A stretch of 64,000 nucleotides of DNA from Peteryoungia ipomoeae (GCF_004912165.1 NZ_STGV01000008.1:62001-126000); one strand, 5' to 3'; shown: positions 33,301 through 41,031, counted from the first letter of the stretch. Notes: a model not told the origin generated them from the sequence alone. Made by a program: numbers and translations.

Positions 33301-34577
33301 TGACCCTTATCGTCTTCATTGTCTCGCTTCTCGGTGCCATGGCAATCGGTGTTCCGGTTTCCTTTGCCCTGATGTTCTGCGGCGTGACGCTCATGTGGTA
33401 CATGGGTATGTTCAACAGCCAGATCATTGCCCAGAACATGATTGCCGGCGCTGACACGTTCACGCTGCTCGCCATCCCATTTTTCGTGCTTGCAGGCGAA
33501 CTGATGAACTCAGGTGGTCTGTCCCGCCGGATTATCGATTTTGCCGTTGCCTGTGTCGGTCACGTGCGTGGTGGCCTGGGCATTGTAGCCATCGTTGCTG
33601 CCATAATCATGGCCAGCATCTCGGGATCGGCCGCAGCCGATACGGCAGCGCTTGCGGCCATCCTTATTCCAATGATGGCCAAGGCCGGTTACAACGTGCC
33701 GCGATCTGCGGGATTGATTGCTTCGGGCGGCATCATCGCCCCGGTCATTCCGCCATCCATGGCCTTCATCGTCTTCGGTGTGGCGGCCAATGTCTCCATC
33801 ACGCAGCTCTTTATGGCCGGCATCGTACCGGGCATCCTGATGGGCTTGGCGTTGGTGGTTGCCTGGCAGATCACTGTGCGGAAGGACAACATCGTACCCC
33901 TGCCGAAAGCATCGGCGCAGGAGAGGCTTCGCGCCACCGGCCGAGCCGCCTGGGCGCTTGGCATGCCAGTAATCATTCTCGGCGGCATCAAGGCCGGCGT
34001 TGTGACGCCGACCGAAGCAGCCGTTATCGCGGCAGCCTATGCCCTGTTCGTTGGCATGGTCATTTATCGCGAACTGAAGCCGAAGGATCTCCCGCACGTT
34101 ATTCTGCAAGCGGCCAAGACGACGTCGATCATCATGTTCCTGGTCTGCGCAGCACTGGTCTCGGCCTGGCTCATCACCGCCGCCAACATTCCAGGTGAAA
34201 TCACGGGCTTTATCGAGCCGCTGATCGACCGGCCTATGCTTCTGATGTTTGTCATCATGCTGTTGGTGCTTGTTGTCGGGACGGCGCTCGACCTGACGCC
34301 AACTATCCTGATCCTGACGCCGGTTCTGATGCCGATCATCAAGCAGGCAGGCATTGATCCGGTCTATTTCGGCGTCATGTTCATCATGAATTGCTGTATC
34401 GGCCTTATCACGCCGCCCGTGGGCGTGGTGTTGAACGTTGTCAGTGGCGTCGGCCGCGTGCCGCTGGGCAAGGTCGTGACCGGGGTGACGCCATTCCTGC
34501 TGGCACAGATCGCAGTCCTCATGCTGCTGGTCGTGTTCCCCGACATCGTCATCGTCCCAGCCCAGTGGCTGAGGTGA
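33300..34577 (+). CDS. dctM: TRAP transporter large permease (DctM type)
   Basis: The 425-residue membrane protein overlaps dctQ by one base (TGATG). It has about 12 helices and family segments such as IASGGIIAPVIPPSMAFIVF, AGIVPGILMGLALVVAWQIT and IGLITPPVGVVLNVVSGVGR. It is the ion-coupled transport subunit for organic or sugar acids. Confidence 0.93.
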   Translation: MTLIVFIVSLLGAMAIGVPVSFALMFCGVTLMWYMGMFNSQIIAQNMIAGADTFTLLAIPFFVLAGELMNSGGLSRRIIDFAVACVGHVRGGLGIVAIVAAIIMASISGSAAADTAALAAILIPMMAKAGYNVPRSAGLIASGGIIAPVIPPSMAFIVFGVAANVSITQLFMAGIVPGILMGLALVVAWQITVRKDNIVPLPKASAQERLRATGRAAWALGMPVIILGGIKAGVVTPTEAAVIAAAYALFVGMVIYRELKPKDLPHVILQAAKTTSIIMFLVCAALVSAWLITAANIPGEITGFIEPLIDRPMLLMFVIMLLVLVVGTALDLTPTILILTPVLMPIIKQAGIDPVYFGVMFIMNCCIGLITPPVGVVLNVVSGVGRVPLGKVVTGVTPFLLAQIAVLMLLVVFPDIVIVPAQWLR

Positions 34578-34626
34578 CGCTTACGCTATTCTACCGTCTC
34601 ATCGTCAATCCAAGGGAGGATATCTT

Positions 34627-35631
34627 ATGAGAAAAGTACTACTTGCAACCACTGCCATCGCGTTCGCCGTATCCGGTGCTGCCCCGGCATTCGCCGAATT
34701 CAACGAGCGCACGATCCGCGTCTCGAACGGCATCAATGCCGATCACCCCGTCGGCAACGGTATCGATGCCATGCAGAAGTGCCTGGACGAGAAGTCCGGC
34801 GGCAAGCTGAAGCTGCAGGCATTCTGGGGCGGCGCTCTTGGTGGTGACCTGCAGGCAACCCAGGCTCTCCGTTCGGGCGTTCAGGAAGCCGTCGTCACCT
34901 CGTCCTCGCCGCTCGTCGGCATCGAGCCGGCGCTTGGCGTATTCGACCTGCCATTCCTGTTCTCTTCGGCTGAAGAGGCCTACAAGGTTCTCGACGGCGA
35001 CTTCGGCAACATGATGAACGAGAAGATGGCGGCCGTTGGTCTCGTCAATCTCGCTTACTGGGAAAATGGCTTCCGCAACCTGTCGAACTCGGTTCGCCCG
35101 GTCACCAAGTGGGAAGACTTCGAGGGCATGAAGGTTCGCGTCATGCAGAACAACATCTTCCTCGATACCTTCCAGAACCTTGGTGCCAATGCCACCCCGA
35201 TGGCGTTTGGCGAAGTCTTCTCGGCTCTGGAAACAAAGACGATCGACGCGCAGGAAAATCCCTATGTGACGATCGATACCTCGAAGTTCTTCGAGGTGCA
35301 GAAATACGTTACCGAGACCAACCACGCCTACACGCCGTTCCTCTTCCTCTTCTCCAAGGCAATCTTCGACACCTATACGCCTGAAGAGCAGGCAGCACTG
35401 CGTGAATGCGCAGCGGTTGGCCGCGATGTCGAGCGTTCGGTCATCGCCGACCTCAACAAGACGTCGCTTGAGAAGATCAAGGAAGCAGGTCTTGAGGTGA
35501 ATGTTCTGTCTGCCGACGAGCAGGCCCGCATTCGCGAGAAGTCCAAGGTGGTCTATGAAAAGCACAAGGATGCCATTGGCGCCGACGTCGTTGACCAGAT
35601 CCTTGCCAAGATTGAAGAAGCCCGCAAGTAA
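34627..35631 (+). CDS. dctP: TRAP transporter periplasmic binding protein (DctP type)
   Basis: The 334-residue protein has a Sec signal peptide (MRKVLLATTAIAFAVSGAAP, cleavage after AFA) and an AAGGGAGG ribosome site. The mature domain shows the DctP signature: RVSNGINADHPVGNGIDAMQ, FDLPFLFSSAEEAYKVLDG, LAYWENGFRNLSNSVRPVT with the arginine that clamps a carboxylate, and KVRVMQNNIFLDTFQNLGAN. The ligand is therefore an acid; neighbouring dehydratases point to an aldonate. A strong bidirectional terminator follows. Confidence 0.93.
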   Translation: MRKVLLATTAIAFAVSGAAPAFAEFNERTIRVSNGINADHPVGNGIDAMQKCLDEKSGGKLKLQAFWGGALGGDLQATQALRSGVQEAVVTSSSPLVGIEPALGVFDLPFLFSSAEEAYKVLDGDFGNMMNEKMAAVGLVNLAYWENGFRNLSNSVRPVTKWEDFEGMKVRVMQNNIFLDTFQNLGANATPMAFGEVFSALETKTIDAQENPYVTIDTSKFFEVQKYVTETNHAYTPFLFLFSKAIFDTYTPEEQAALRECAAVGRDVERSVIADLNKTSLEKIKEAGLEVNVLSADEQARIREKSKVVYEKHKDAIGADVVDQILAKIEEARK

Positions 35632-35660
35632 GCGCGGTCATCTCTCTATCTGAAATAAGA

Positions 35661-35695
35661 AAGGCCCGTGATGCTCATGCGTCACGGGCCTTTTC
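35661..35695. terminator. Strong bidirectional terminator between dctP and the EamA gene
   Basis: AAGGCCCGTGA (35661-35671) pairs perfectly with TCACGGGCCTT (35682-35692), followed by TTCC and preceded by A residues. It serves convergent transcripts. Confidence 0.9.
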
Positions 35696-35712
35696 CTTGG
35701 TTTTATCAGGGC

Positions 35713-36645
35713 TTATTCCGGGATTGCCGGCAGCACCTGGTCGCGCTTCTTCAACTGCTGCTCGCGGAAGAAGATGAACAGCCCCGAGCCGACGATCAGT
35801 GCAGCACCAAACAGCATTGTTAGGCGCGGCACTTCATCGAAGAACAGCCAACCGAACACCACCGCCCACAGAAGCAGCGTGTATTGCAACGGCGCAACGG
35901 TCGCCGCATCTGAAATCTTGAGTGCACGGTTGACGAGCATATGCGCACTCATGGCAACAATCCCCAGAAGGCCGAGCAGAAGCAGTTCTGTCATCGATCC
36001 GATCGGTGCCCAGTCGAAGGGCGCGAAGACCAGGCCTGCCACGCCCGCACCAAGGATCTGAAACAGGACCAGAGTCTTGTCCGGGGTCGCACGCAGGCTT
36101 CGGCCTGAAAGCATCATGAAGGCGAAAGCGGCCGTGCCGACGACCGAGATCAGGGCCGGCATGGTGAACATCGCGCTGGACGGTTCAAGTGTGATGATGA
36201 CGCCGACAAAGCCGATGGCAATGGCTGTCCAGCGGCGCCATCCGACTTTCTCACCCAGCAGGAACGGCGCACAGGCTGCCACGTAGATCGGTGCGGCAAG
36301 CCAGTAGGTCATCACATCCGCAAGCGGCAGATACATCACTGCGTAGTAAAAGCTGAAGATCTCGACGGTTGAGAAGATCACGCGCGCGAGCTGCAGCCAA
36401 GGGCGTTCGGCGTCAACAATCGGTTTCCAGCCTGCCATGAACAGAAAGGGGGCAAGGATGATCAGAGCCGCGACACTGCGGATCAGGATGACCTGCCCAA
36501 GGCCGTAGCTTGCAACCAGCCATTTGCCCATGGCGTCATTGAGCGAGAAGAGCAGCATTCCGAGCAGCATGACGGCGGGACCGGCAAATGCAGCGAGACG
36601 GTGGGATGTTGCGGGCAGCGAAGTGGTGGAAGCTGAAGAGGACAT
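35713..36645 (-). CDS. EamA/DMT family transporter
   Basis: The 310-residue protein has ten predicted helices in two EamA repeats (VMLLGMLLFSLNDAMGKWLV, ILIRSVAALIILAPFLFMAG; then PALISVVGTAAFAFMMLSGR, AVVFGWLFFDEVPRLTMLFG, ALIVGSGLFIFF). The start at 36645 (MSSSASTTSLPATSHRLAAF) is preferred over a much longer upstream reading that is not membrane-like. A perfect GntR operator lies 145 bases upstream, suggesting export or exchange of a metabolite of the sugar-acid pathway. Substrate unknown. Confidence 0.88.
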   Translation of the reverse strand: MSSSASTTSLPATSHRLAAFAGPAVMLLGMLLFSLNDAMGKWLVASYGLGQVILIRSVAALIILAPFLFMAGWKPIVDAERPWLQLARVIFSTVEIFSFYYAVMYLPLADVMTYWLAAPIYVAACAPFLLGEKVGWRRWTAIAIGFVGVIITLEPSSAMFTMPALISVVGTAAFAFMMLSGRSLRATPDKTLVLFQILGAGVAGLVFAPFDWAPIGSMTELLLLGLLGIVAMSAHMLVNRALKISDAATVAPLQYTLLLWAVVFGWLFFDEVPRLTMLFGAALIVGSGLFIFFREQQLKKRDQVLPAIPE

Positions 36646-36789
36646 TGTGGTTCCGAAGACGCAAGGTCGCGAAAAGAGCAAACGAATTGGCCAGGTCTGG
36701 ATGTGAGCATCCAGCGAGCTCATCGGCAGGGTTTGATACCCTTTCGCAGCAACTGTTGTTACCACCTGAACCAAAAGCCCGATCGCACG

Positions 36790-36800
36790 TTGTCAGACAA
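36790..36800. promoter_or_regulatory. GntR operator 3 (TTGTCAGACAA)
   Basis: A perfect 11-base palindrome TTGTC-A-GACAA, matching the cores at 29119 (TTGTCTGATAA) and 31522 (TTGTCAGACAT). It is upstream of the EamA gene. Confidence 0.68.
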
Positions 36801-36845
36801 TCTGAATAGTTTCAATCCCGAATAGCGAGTGGCAGGCAAGCGCAG

Positions 36846-36876
36846 GCTGTTCAAGCTATTTGGAACAGCGTTTTTT
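36846..36876 (+). terminator. Orphan intrinsic terminator, possible 3-prime end of a small RNA
   Basis: GCTGTTC (36846-36852) pairs with GAACAGC (36863-36869), then GTTTTTTG. No plus-strand gene lies upstream (the neighbour is on the minus strand), so it may end a small RNA starting within about 100 bases upstream, near the GntR operator. Alternatively it may block readthrough. Confidence 0.5.
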
Positions 36877-37024
36877 GCATCGACAGGATCAACGTTACCA
36901 AAACCCTAACGGGCTTCAACTTTAGCATACTAATCTAGTCGTGATTGTTGACGGCAGCCGCAAATGTGTCAAGAATGTGACGTCCGGGGATGAGCCCCGT
37001 CTGTCCATCTAGGGGAGAGCAGCG

Positions 37025-37159
37025 ATGTCTTTTGCAGATTTGAAGCGGGTAGAGCAACAGGGGTCGTGGCGCGCATCCGATGTTTGCCAGTCCCGCATTG
37101 CTATGGTCATCGCAGGGCTTAGCATCGGCTTCATCGCCATCCTTCTGGTGGCGCTCTGA
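37025..37159 (+). CDS. Small single-pass membrane protein (44 residues)
   Basis: The ATG at 37025 follows a strong GGGGAG site. The product begins MSFADLKRVEQQGSWRASDV, then CQSR and a hydrophobic helix IAMVIAGLSIGFIAILLVAL ending at the stop. A hydrophilic N-terminus of about 24 residues and one C-terminal membrane helix are predicted. A strong terminator 43 bases downstream marks a monocistronic unit. No homologue is recognised. The strong ribosome site, defined helix and dedicated terminator support a real gene. Confidence 0.65.
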   Translation: MSFADLKRVEQQGSWRASDVCQSRIAMVIAGLSIGFIAILLVAL

Positions 37160-37202
37160 CGATATTCAGCGGCCATGCTGCTACACCAGTGTTGTAAAGC
37201 AA

Positions 37203-37229
37203 AACGCCCGGATCTGTGATCCGGGCGTT
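37203..37229. terminator. Bidirectional terminator after the small membrane ORF
   Basis: AACGCCCGGATC (37203-37214) pairs perfectly with GATCCGGGCGTT (37218-37229) around a TGT loop, with A residues before. It serves the small ORF and the convergent Bax-inhibitor gene. Confidence 0.88.
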
Positions 37230-37256
37230 GCTGTTTCGGTCTGTCGCAACTGCTAC

Positions 37257-37976
37257 CTATTCCTCGCGCTGGCCTGTGAGGCTCAGGAGAAGCTGGAAGA
37301 GATTGACGAAGTTCAGGTAGAGCGAAAGCGCGCCGAACACGGCAAGCTTCTGCTGGCTCTCCTGATCATAGTTTTCGGCGTACTGCTGCTTGATGTTCTG
37401 GGTATCCCAGGCGGTCAGGCCGACGAAGACGAAGACGCCAATGATGGAGATGGCAAACTGCAGCGCGCCCGAGCCGAGGAAAATGTTCACGATCGAGGCG
37501 ATGATGATGCCGATCAGGCCCATCATGAGGAAGGAGCCGAACTGCGCCAGATCACGCTTGGTCGTATAGCCATAGAGGCTCATCGCGCCAAACATGGTGG
37601 CGGTGATGAAAAAGGTCCGCGCGATTGATGTCCCGGTGAAGACCAGGAAGACGGATGACAGCGACAGGCCCATCACGGCGCAGAAGGCCCAGAAGGTCAT
37701 CTGAGCGGTTGACGCCGACATTGTCTGGATGCGGAACGAGAAAAAGAAAACAAAGGCGAGCGGCGCCAGCATCACGACCCACTTGAGAGGCGTCTGGAAG
37801 ATCGGCACGTAAAGCGCCGGCGACTGGCTGACGATAAAGGCGATGAGGCCGGTGATGACAAGGCCAAGGCCCATATAATTATAGACGCGCAGCATATGCT
37901 GGCGAAGGCCCTCGTCGAAAAGGGCACCGGACTGTGCCTGGCTGGCATAGCCCCAACGGTTCTGCATGGGATCCAT
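37257..37976 (-). CDS. Bax inhibitor-1/YccA family membrane protein
   Basis: The 239-residue protein has seven predicted helices (MLRVYNYMGLGLVITGLIAF, PLKWVVMLAPLAFVFFFSF, MTFWAFCAVMGLSLSSVFLV and later) and the BI-1 C-terminal acidic/aspartate region LTAWDTQNIKQQYAENY. The start at ATG 37976 has GGAGG nine bases upstream; a TTG six bases earlier is too close. BI-1 relatives are pH-sensitive calcium-leak or protease-modulating proteins; the bacterial function is unsettled. It shares the terminator at 37203. Confidence 0.92.
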   Translation of the reverse strand: MDPMQNRWGYASQAQSGALFDEGLRQHMLRVYNYMGLGLVITGLIAFIVSQSPALYVPIFQTPLKWVVMLAPLAFVFFFSFRIQTMSASTAQMTFWAFCAVMGLSLSSVFLVFTGTSIARTFFITATMFGAMSLYGYTTKRDLAQFGSFLMMGLIGIIIASIVNIFLGSGALQFAISIIGVFVFVGLTAWDTQNIKQQYAENYDQESQQKLAVFGALSLYLNFVNLFQLLLSLTGQREE

Positions 37977-37998
37977 ATTCAATTACCTCCTGACTGGA

Positions 37999-38772
37999 TC
38001 AATAAAGGGTACGCGCAAGCCGCCGTGCCTCATCGGCAAGACGGTCGGCCTGTTCGGTTTCGGAAATCAAGGCGTAGGCAACCTCGCCAATCTGCCAGTA
38101 AGCAGCTTTCGCGTTGTCGCTTTCCTGCATCAGCACTTGCTGGACGGCGAAAGCGCCCGGTCTTACGGCAAAGAGTGCCAAGCGACGGCCTTCTCCCGCT
38201 TCGATCTCAAGCTCCACGCTTGGACCGAAGGTTGAGGGAAACACCTGTGCGTCACGTACGGACCAGTTCGCCGGCATCTGCGGTAACACGATTGCCGTTG
38301 CCGAGCGGATCTCGGCCGGATCAAACCGGTCCGTCGCCGAAAGCGACGAAATGTTTTCGCGAAGTTCGGCTGTTTGATGCGCACGGATGGCTTCCGCAAC
38401 GAATTGCGGCGGCGGAACTGAGGCCACCACTTCGCCGATGCTTGCTGGCGCAATCCAGCCGTGAGCTATCCAACCTGCACCGACAAGAAGGACAATAGCC
38501 GCTGCGCGGCGGAAGATATCGACCGTCTGATGCCGGTTGATGGCGTTTTCCAGTTGCCGCGCCGCCTCTCTCGTATCTTGATGCGGGGTCGAAGCAGATC
38601 CGGCCAGCGCCAGGCGCAACTCATCGCGAATGCGCAGATCGGCCATCACCTTTGCAGCGCTTTCGGGGCTCTCGGACAGATAGGCTTCCACATCGATACG
38701 TCTGGAGACATCGAGTTGGTCATCGACATAGGCATGCAGATCAGCATCGATCACAGGATCAATTTGGTTCAT
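37999..38772 (-). CDS. Anti-sigma factor (single-pass membrane, zinc-less type)
   Basis: The 257-residue product starts at 38772 (MNQIDPVIDADLHAYVDDQL). The N-terminal cytoplasmic part has the anti-sigma helix pattern HAYVDDQLDVSRRIDVEAYL. The HXXXCXXC zinc motif is absent. One membrane helix follows near residue 88 (AAAIVLLVGAGWIAHGWIA), then a periplasmic domain of about 150 residues. The start overlaps the ECF sigma gene by 14 bases, the usual paired arrangement. The inducing signal is not evident. Confidence 0.88.
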   Translation of the reverse strand: MNQIDPVIDADLHAYVDDQLDVSRRIDVEAYLSESPESAAKVMADLRIRDELRLALAGSASTPHQDTREAARQLENAINRHQTVDIFRRAAAIVLLVGAGWIAHGWIAPASIGEVVASVPPPQFVAEAIRAHQTAELRENISSLSATDRFDPAEIRSATAIVLPQMPANWSVRDAQVFPSTFGPSVELEIEAGEGRRLALFAVRPGAFAVQQVLMQESDNAKAAYWQIGEVAYALISETEQADRLADEARRLARTLY

Positions 38773-39304
38773 CGGATTTGCCTCCAACGATTCTCAGATG
38801 GGGGAGGGCATCCGTATCCCCTCCGGCTTCAAGGCTTCGCAAGCGCTGGCGAGCGCGCGAAAGCCTGGACATGAGCGTGCCGATCGGGATGCCGAGCGCA
38901 TCTGCGGCCTCCTGATAGGTCAGCGCTTCGATGACGACAAGATGCAAGGCTTCTCTTTGCTCCGTCGGCAGATTGAGAAAGGCCTGCCGGATCTGCGAGA
39001 GCCGCGTTGCGTGCTCCTGGCCGGCGGGTGCGCTTGCCTCCGAAACCTCTGCAAACGCGGCCTCCCGTCCTTCCTTGGAGCGCACCACCCTCAATCGGTC
39101 GACATGGGTGTTGTGCAAAATGGAGAGCAGCCAGTTGCGCAGGTTTCCTTCAGGGCGAAATGTCGATTTCTTTTCGAGGGCACGCACCAGCGTGTCCTGA
39201 ACCAGATCTTCCGCCTCATCTCTGTTTCTGACGAGCGAGTAGGCATAGCGGCGTAGAGCCGCCAGCTGCCCAAGAACATTGAAATGTGTCTTCGTCGTCT
39301 TCAT
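38759..39304 (-). CDS. ECF RNA polymerase sigma factor
   Basis: The 181-residue protein starts at 39304 (MKTTKTHFNVLGQLAALRRY). Region 2 is at about 10-80 (YSLVRNRDEAEDLVQDTLVR, GNLRNWLLSILHNTHVDRLR) and region 4 at about 115-165 (FLNLPTEQREALHLVVIEAL, TYQEAADALGIPIGTLMSRL). The upstream in-frame extension falls in a promoter-like region and is rejected. No clear ribosome site precedes the ATG. A promoter of ECF type lies so close that the transcript may be leaderless. Controlled by the overlapping membrane anti-sigma gene. Confidence 0.9.
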   Translation of the reverse strand: MKTTKTHFNVLGQLAALRRYAYSLVRNRDEAEDLVQDTLVRALEKKSTFRPEGNLRNWLLSILHNTHVDRLRVVRSKEGREAAFAEVSEASAPAGQEHATRLSQIRQAFLNLPTEQREALHLVVIEALTYQEAADALGIPIGTLMSRLSRARQRLRSLEAGGDTDALPHLRIVGGKSDEPN

Positions 39305-39310
39305 GCCCCA

Positions 39311-39340
39311 ATATACGAAAGCCGAATGACTTTTATTCCC
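39311..39340 (-). promoter_or_regulatory. Candidate autoregulatory ECF promoter
   Basis: Minus strand GGGAATAA (39340-39333), 15 bases, CGTATAT (39317-39311). GGAAT...CGTA pairs are typical of ECF-dependent promoters. Expected start falls at about 39305, next to the ATG at 39304. Confidence 0.5.
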
Positions 39341-39382
39341 GAGTGGTTCGGATTTTTTTACGGGCAATGTTCCGCACGCTTC

Positions 39383-39399
39383 GACAGGGAACCCCTGTC
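39383..39399. promoter_or_regulatory. Inverted repeat between ECF sigma gene and acidic small ORF
   Basis: GACAGGG-AAC-CCCTGTC, seven perfect pairs. It overlaps GGAAC at 39388-39392, whose 17-base-spaced downstream AGTT is a poor EcfG -10. It could be an operator or a leader hairpin of the small ORF. Confidence 0.4.
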
Positions 39400-39439
39400 A
39401 GCTCGTGCGAGTTGAGGGCACACCACAAGGAGATGTGCT

Positions 39440-39610
39440 ATGAACAAAGATCTATCTGAGGATAAGACGAATGCCGGTACGCCTGCGGAAGACCTGCCGC
39501 CGGCCGGCCCGCACGAGACGCCGGAGCAAACCGACAAGATGAAGACGCCAGGAACAGGCTCGCTCAACGATGATGACGAAAACGATCTCGTTGATGTCGG
39601 TCCGGATTGA
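39440..39610 (+). CDS. Small acidic, disordered protein (56 residues)
   Basis: The ATG at 39440 follows AAGGAG. The product begins MNKDLSEDKTNAGTPAEDLP, contains PPAGPHETPEQTDKMKTPGT and ends GSLNDDDENDLVDVGPD. It is rich in Asp, Glu, Pro and Thr and has no hydrophobic core, so it is predicted unfolded and soluble. It is divergent from the ECF sigma gene, with its own perfect terminator 20 bases downstream. Similar short proteins occur beside stress genes in rhizobia. No function can be assigned. Confidence 0.68.
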   Translation: MNKDLSEDKTNAGTPAEDLPPAGPHETPEQTDKMKTPGTGSLNDDDENDLVDVGPD

Positions 39611-39630
39611 TTTTCCGGGAGCTGCATACC

Positions 39631-39661
39631 AAAAGGCCAGCGAACTCTTCGCTGGCCTTTT
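39631..39661. terminator. Bidirectional terminator after the acidic small ORF
   Basis: AAAAGGCCAGCGAA (39631-39644) pairs perfectly with TTCGCTGGCCTTTT (39648-39661) around CTC. It has A and T tracts on both strands and serves the convergent DUF475 gene too. Confidence 0.92.
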
Positions 39662-39686
39662 GCATTAATCTTGCGATGTCCGGCGG

Positions 39687-40790
39687 TCAGATGTCGTTGC
39701 GGACATTGTCATGCGCCAGGCGCTCTTCTTCTGCCAGTTCCTGCCTGTTGTAACGGACGGATGACCAGAAGGAGATGCCGATAAGAGCTGCACCGCCGAG
39801 GCCGGTGATCACCTCGGGGATATGCTGCAGGGTCTGCACATACATGATGACCGAGAGGATCAGGATTGCGTAGAACGCCCCGTGCTCAAGGTAGCGGTAT
39901 TCGGCAAGCGTTCCCTTCTCGACCAGCATGATCGTCATCGATCGGACATACATGGCACCGATGCCAAGGCCGATTGCGATGATGAAGAGGTTCTGTGTCA
40001 GCGCGAAGGCGCCAATTACGCCATCGAACGAAAAGCTGGCATCGAGCACTTCAAGATAGATGAATGCGCCAAGGCCGCCTTTTGCAGCTTCGCTCATTGT
40101 CTTTTGCGATGCATCCAGCAAACCGCCCAGCACTTCAACCGCAAGGAAGGTCACAAGGCCGTAGATAGCCGAATAGACGAATGTCACCGCTTCCGCGCCT
40201 TCGAGCAGATTCGAGAAGAGCAGGATGAGCAGCAGAACCACCGCGATCTCGATCCCTTTCACGGAGGCCGAGCGGGCCATCCGCGATTCGATCACTTCGA
40301 TCCAGTGGATTTCCTTCTCCTGGTTGAAGAAGTAGGAAAGGCCCACCATCATCAGGAAGGTTCCACCGAAGGCTGCGATCGGCAGATGCGCGTCGTTCAT
40401 GATGCGCGCATATTCGGCAGGCTCGCGTGCAGCGAGCACGATCGCCTCAATCGGGCCAATGCCGGCCGCGATAACGACGATCAGAAGCGGGAAGACGATA
40501 CGCATGCCGAAAACGGCGATAATGATACCCCAGGTCAGGAAGCGATGCTGCCAGACCGGTGTCATGTCCTTGAGTTTGTTGGCGTTGACGATTGCGTTGT
40601 CAAAGGAAAGCGAGATTTCCAGAACCGCGAGCACGCAGCAGATGAAGAAGACGGTCGCCATGCCAGACAGCGTGCCACTCATCTGCCAGCCAAGGGCGGC
40701 TCCCAGAATGAGACCGGCAGCCGTGACAATGAATGCCCACTTGAAATAGCTGAGGGTCGTCGTCGTTGTGTCAGATGGAAGTGCGCTCAT
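39687..40790 (-). CDS. TerC-related DUF475 integral membrane protein
   Basis: The 367-residue protein has about nine to ten helices and TerC-like acidic membrane motifs: LEISLSFDNAIVNANKLKDM and the repeat LEVLDASFSFDGVIGAFALT, each with Asp in the membrane, as in metal exporters of the TerC/YkoY group. The start at 40790 follows GGAGGTGAG. Manganese or tellurite-related metal export is plausible from the family but untested. The 241-base upstream region holds hairpins (for example 40890-40910) but no recognisable yybP-ykoY manganese riboswitch. Confidence 0.87.
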   Translation of the reverse strand: MSALPSDTTTTTLSYFKWAFIVTAAGLILGAALGWQMSGTLSGMATVFFICCVLAVLEISLSFDNAIVNANKLKDMTPVWQHRFLTWGIIIAVFGMRIVFPLLIVVIAAGIGPIEAIVLAAREPAEYARIMNDAHLPIAAFGGTFLMMVGLSYFFNQEKEIHWIEVIESRMARSASVKGIEIAVVLLLILLFSNLLEGAEAVTFVYSAIYGLVTFLAVEVLGGLLDASQKTMSEAAKGGLGAFIYLEVLDASFSFDGVIGAFALTQNLFIIAIGLGIGAMYVRSMTIMLVEKGTLAEYRYLEHGAFYAILILSVIMYVQTLQHIPEVITGLGGAALIGISFWSSVRYNRQELAEEERLAHDNVRNDI

Positions 40791-40889
40791 CGACGCTCAC
40801 CTCCGGCCACCCGGTTGCCATGGGAGGGTGTGCGATGCGCCATAGACGCATGCGCTAGAAGCATGATCCAAGATTTCATGGGTTTAAAT

Positions 40890-40910
40890 CCGCCGGCTGT
40901 TTGCTGGCGG
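40890..40910. repeat. Hairpin in the leader region of the DUF475 gene
   Basis: CCGCCGGC-TGTTT-GCTGGCGG forms eight pairs on the plus strand (one wobble) and seven on the minus strand. It lies about 100 bases upstream of the DUF475 start. Confidence 0.4.
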
Positions 40911-41031
40911 TACCGACATCACGAGAGCGCCGTCAAACTCTCGCCAGAGGGGCCCGGCACCAGGTTTTGAGGCCGTACTCACGAAGATGTCACGGCAACT
41001 CACGACCTAGTTAGCAAAAGGGGAGCCAAGG

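Larger units (their letters stand above)
36646..37024. other. 379-base intergenic region with operator, candidate small-RNA terminator and small hairpin
   Basis: Between the EamA gene and the small membrane ORF. It contains the GntR operator at 36790-36800, an intrinsic terminator reading on the plus strand at 36846-36876, and a hairpin CGGGG-ATGAG-CCCCG just before the small ORF. No protein ORF with a ribosome site was found before 37025. Confidence 0.6.

Noticed and set aside
36862..36896. EcfG promoter GGAAC...CGTT
   Set aside because: The spacing is 26 bases, far from the required 16-17; GGAAC here is the right arm of an intrinsic terminator.
39388..39413. EcfG promoter ahead of the acidic small ORF
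   Set aside because: GGAAC is present but the spaced -10 reads AGTT/GAGT; better explained as part of a dyad.
40791..41031. yybP-ykoY manganese riboswitch in the leader of the TerC-like gene
   Set aside because: GGGGAG and an ACCTT-like tail occur only in the wrong orientation and order; the conserved loop pair is missing on the minus strand.
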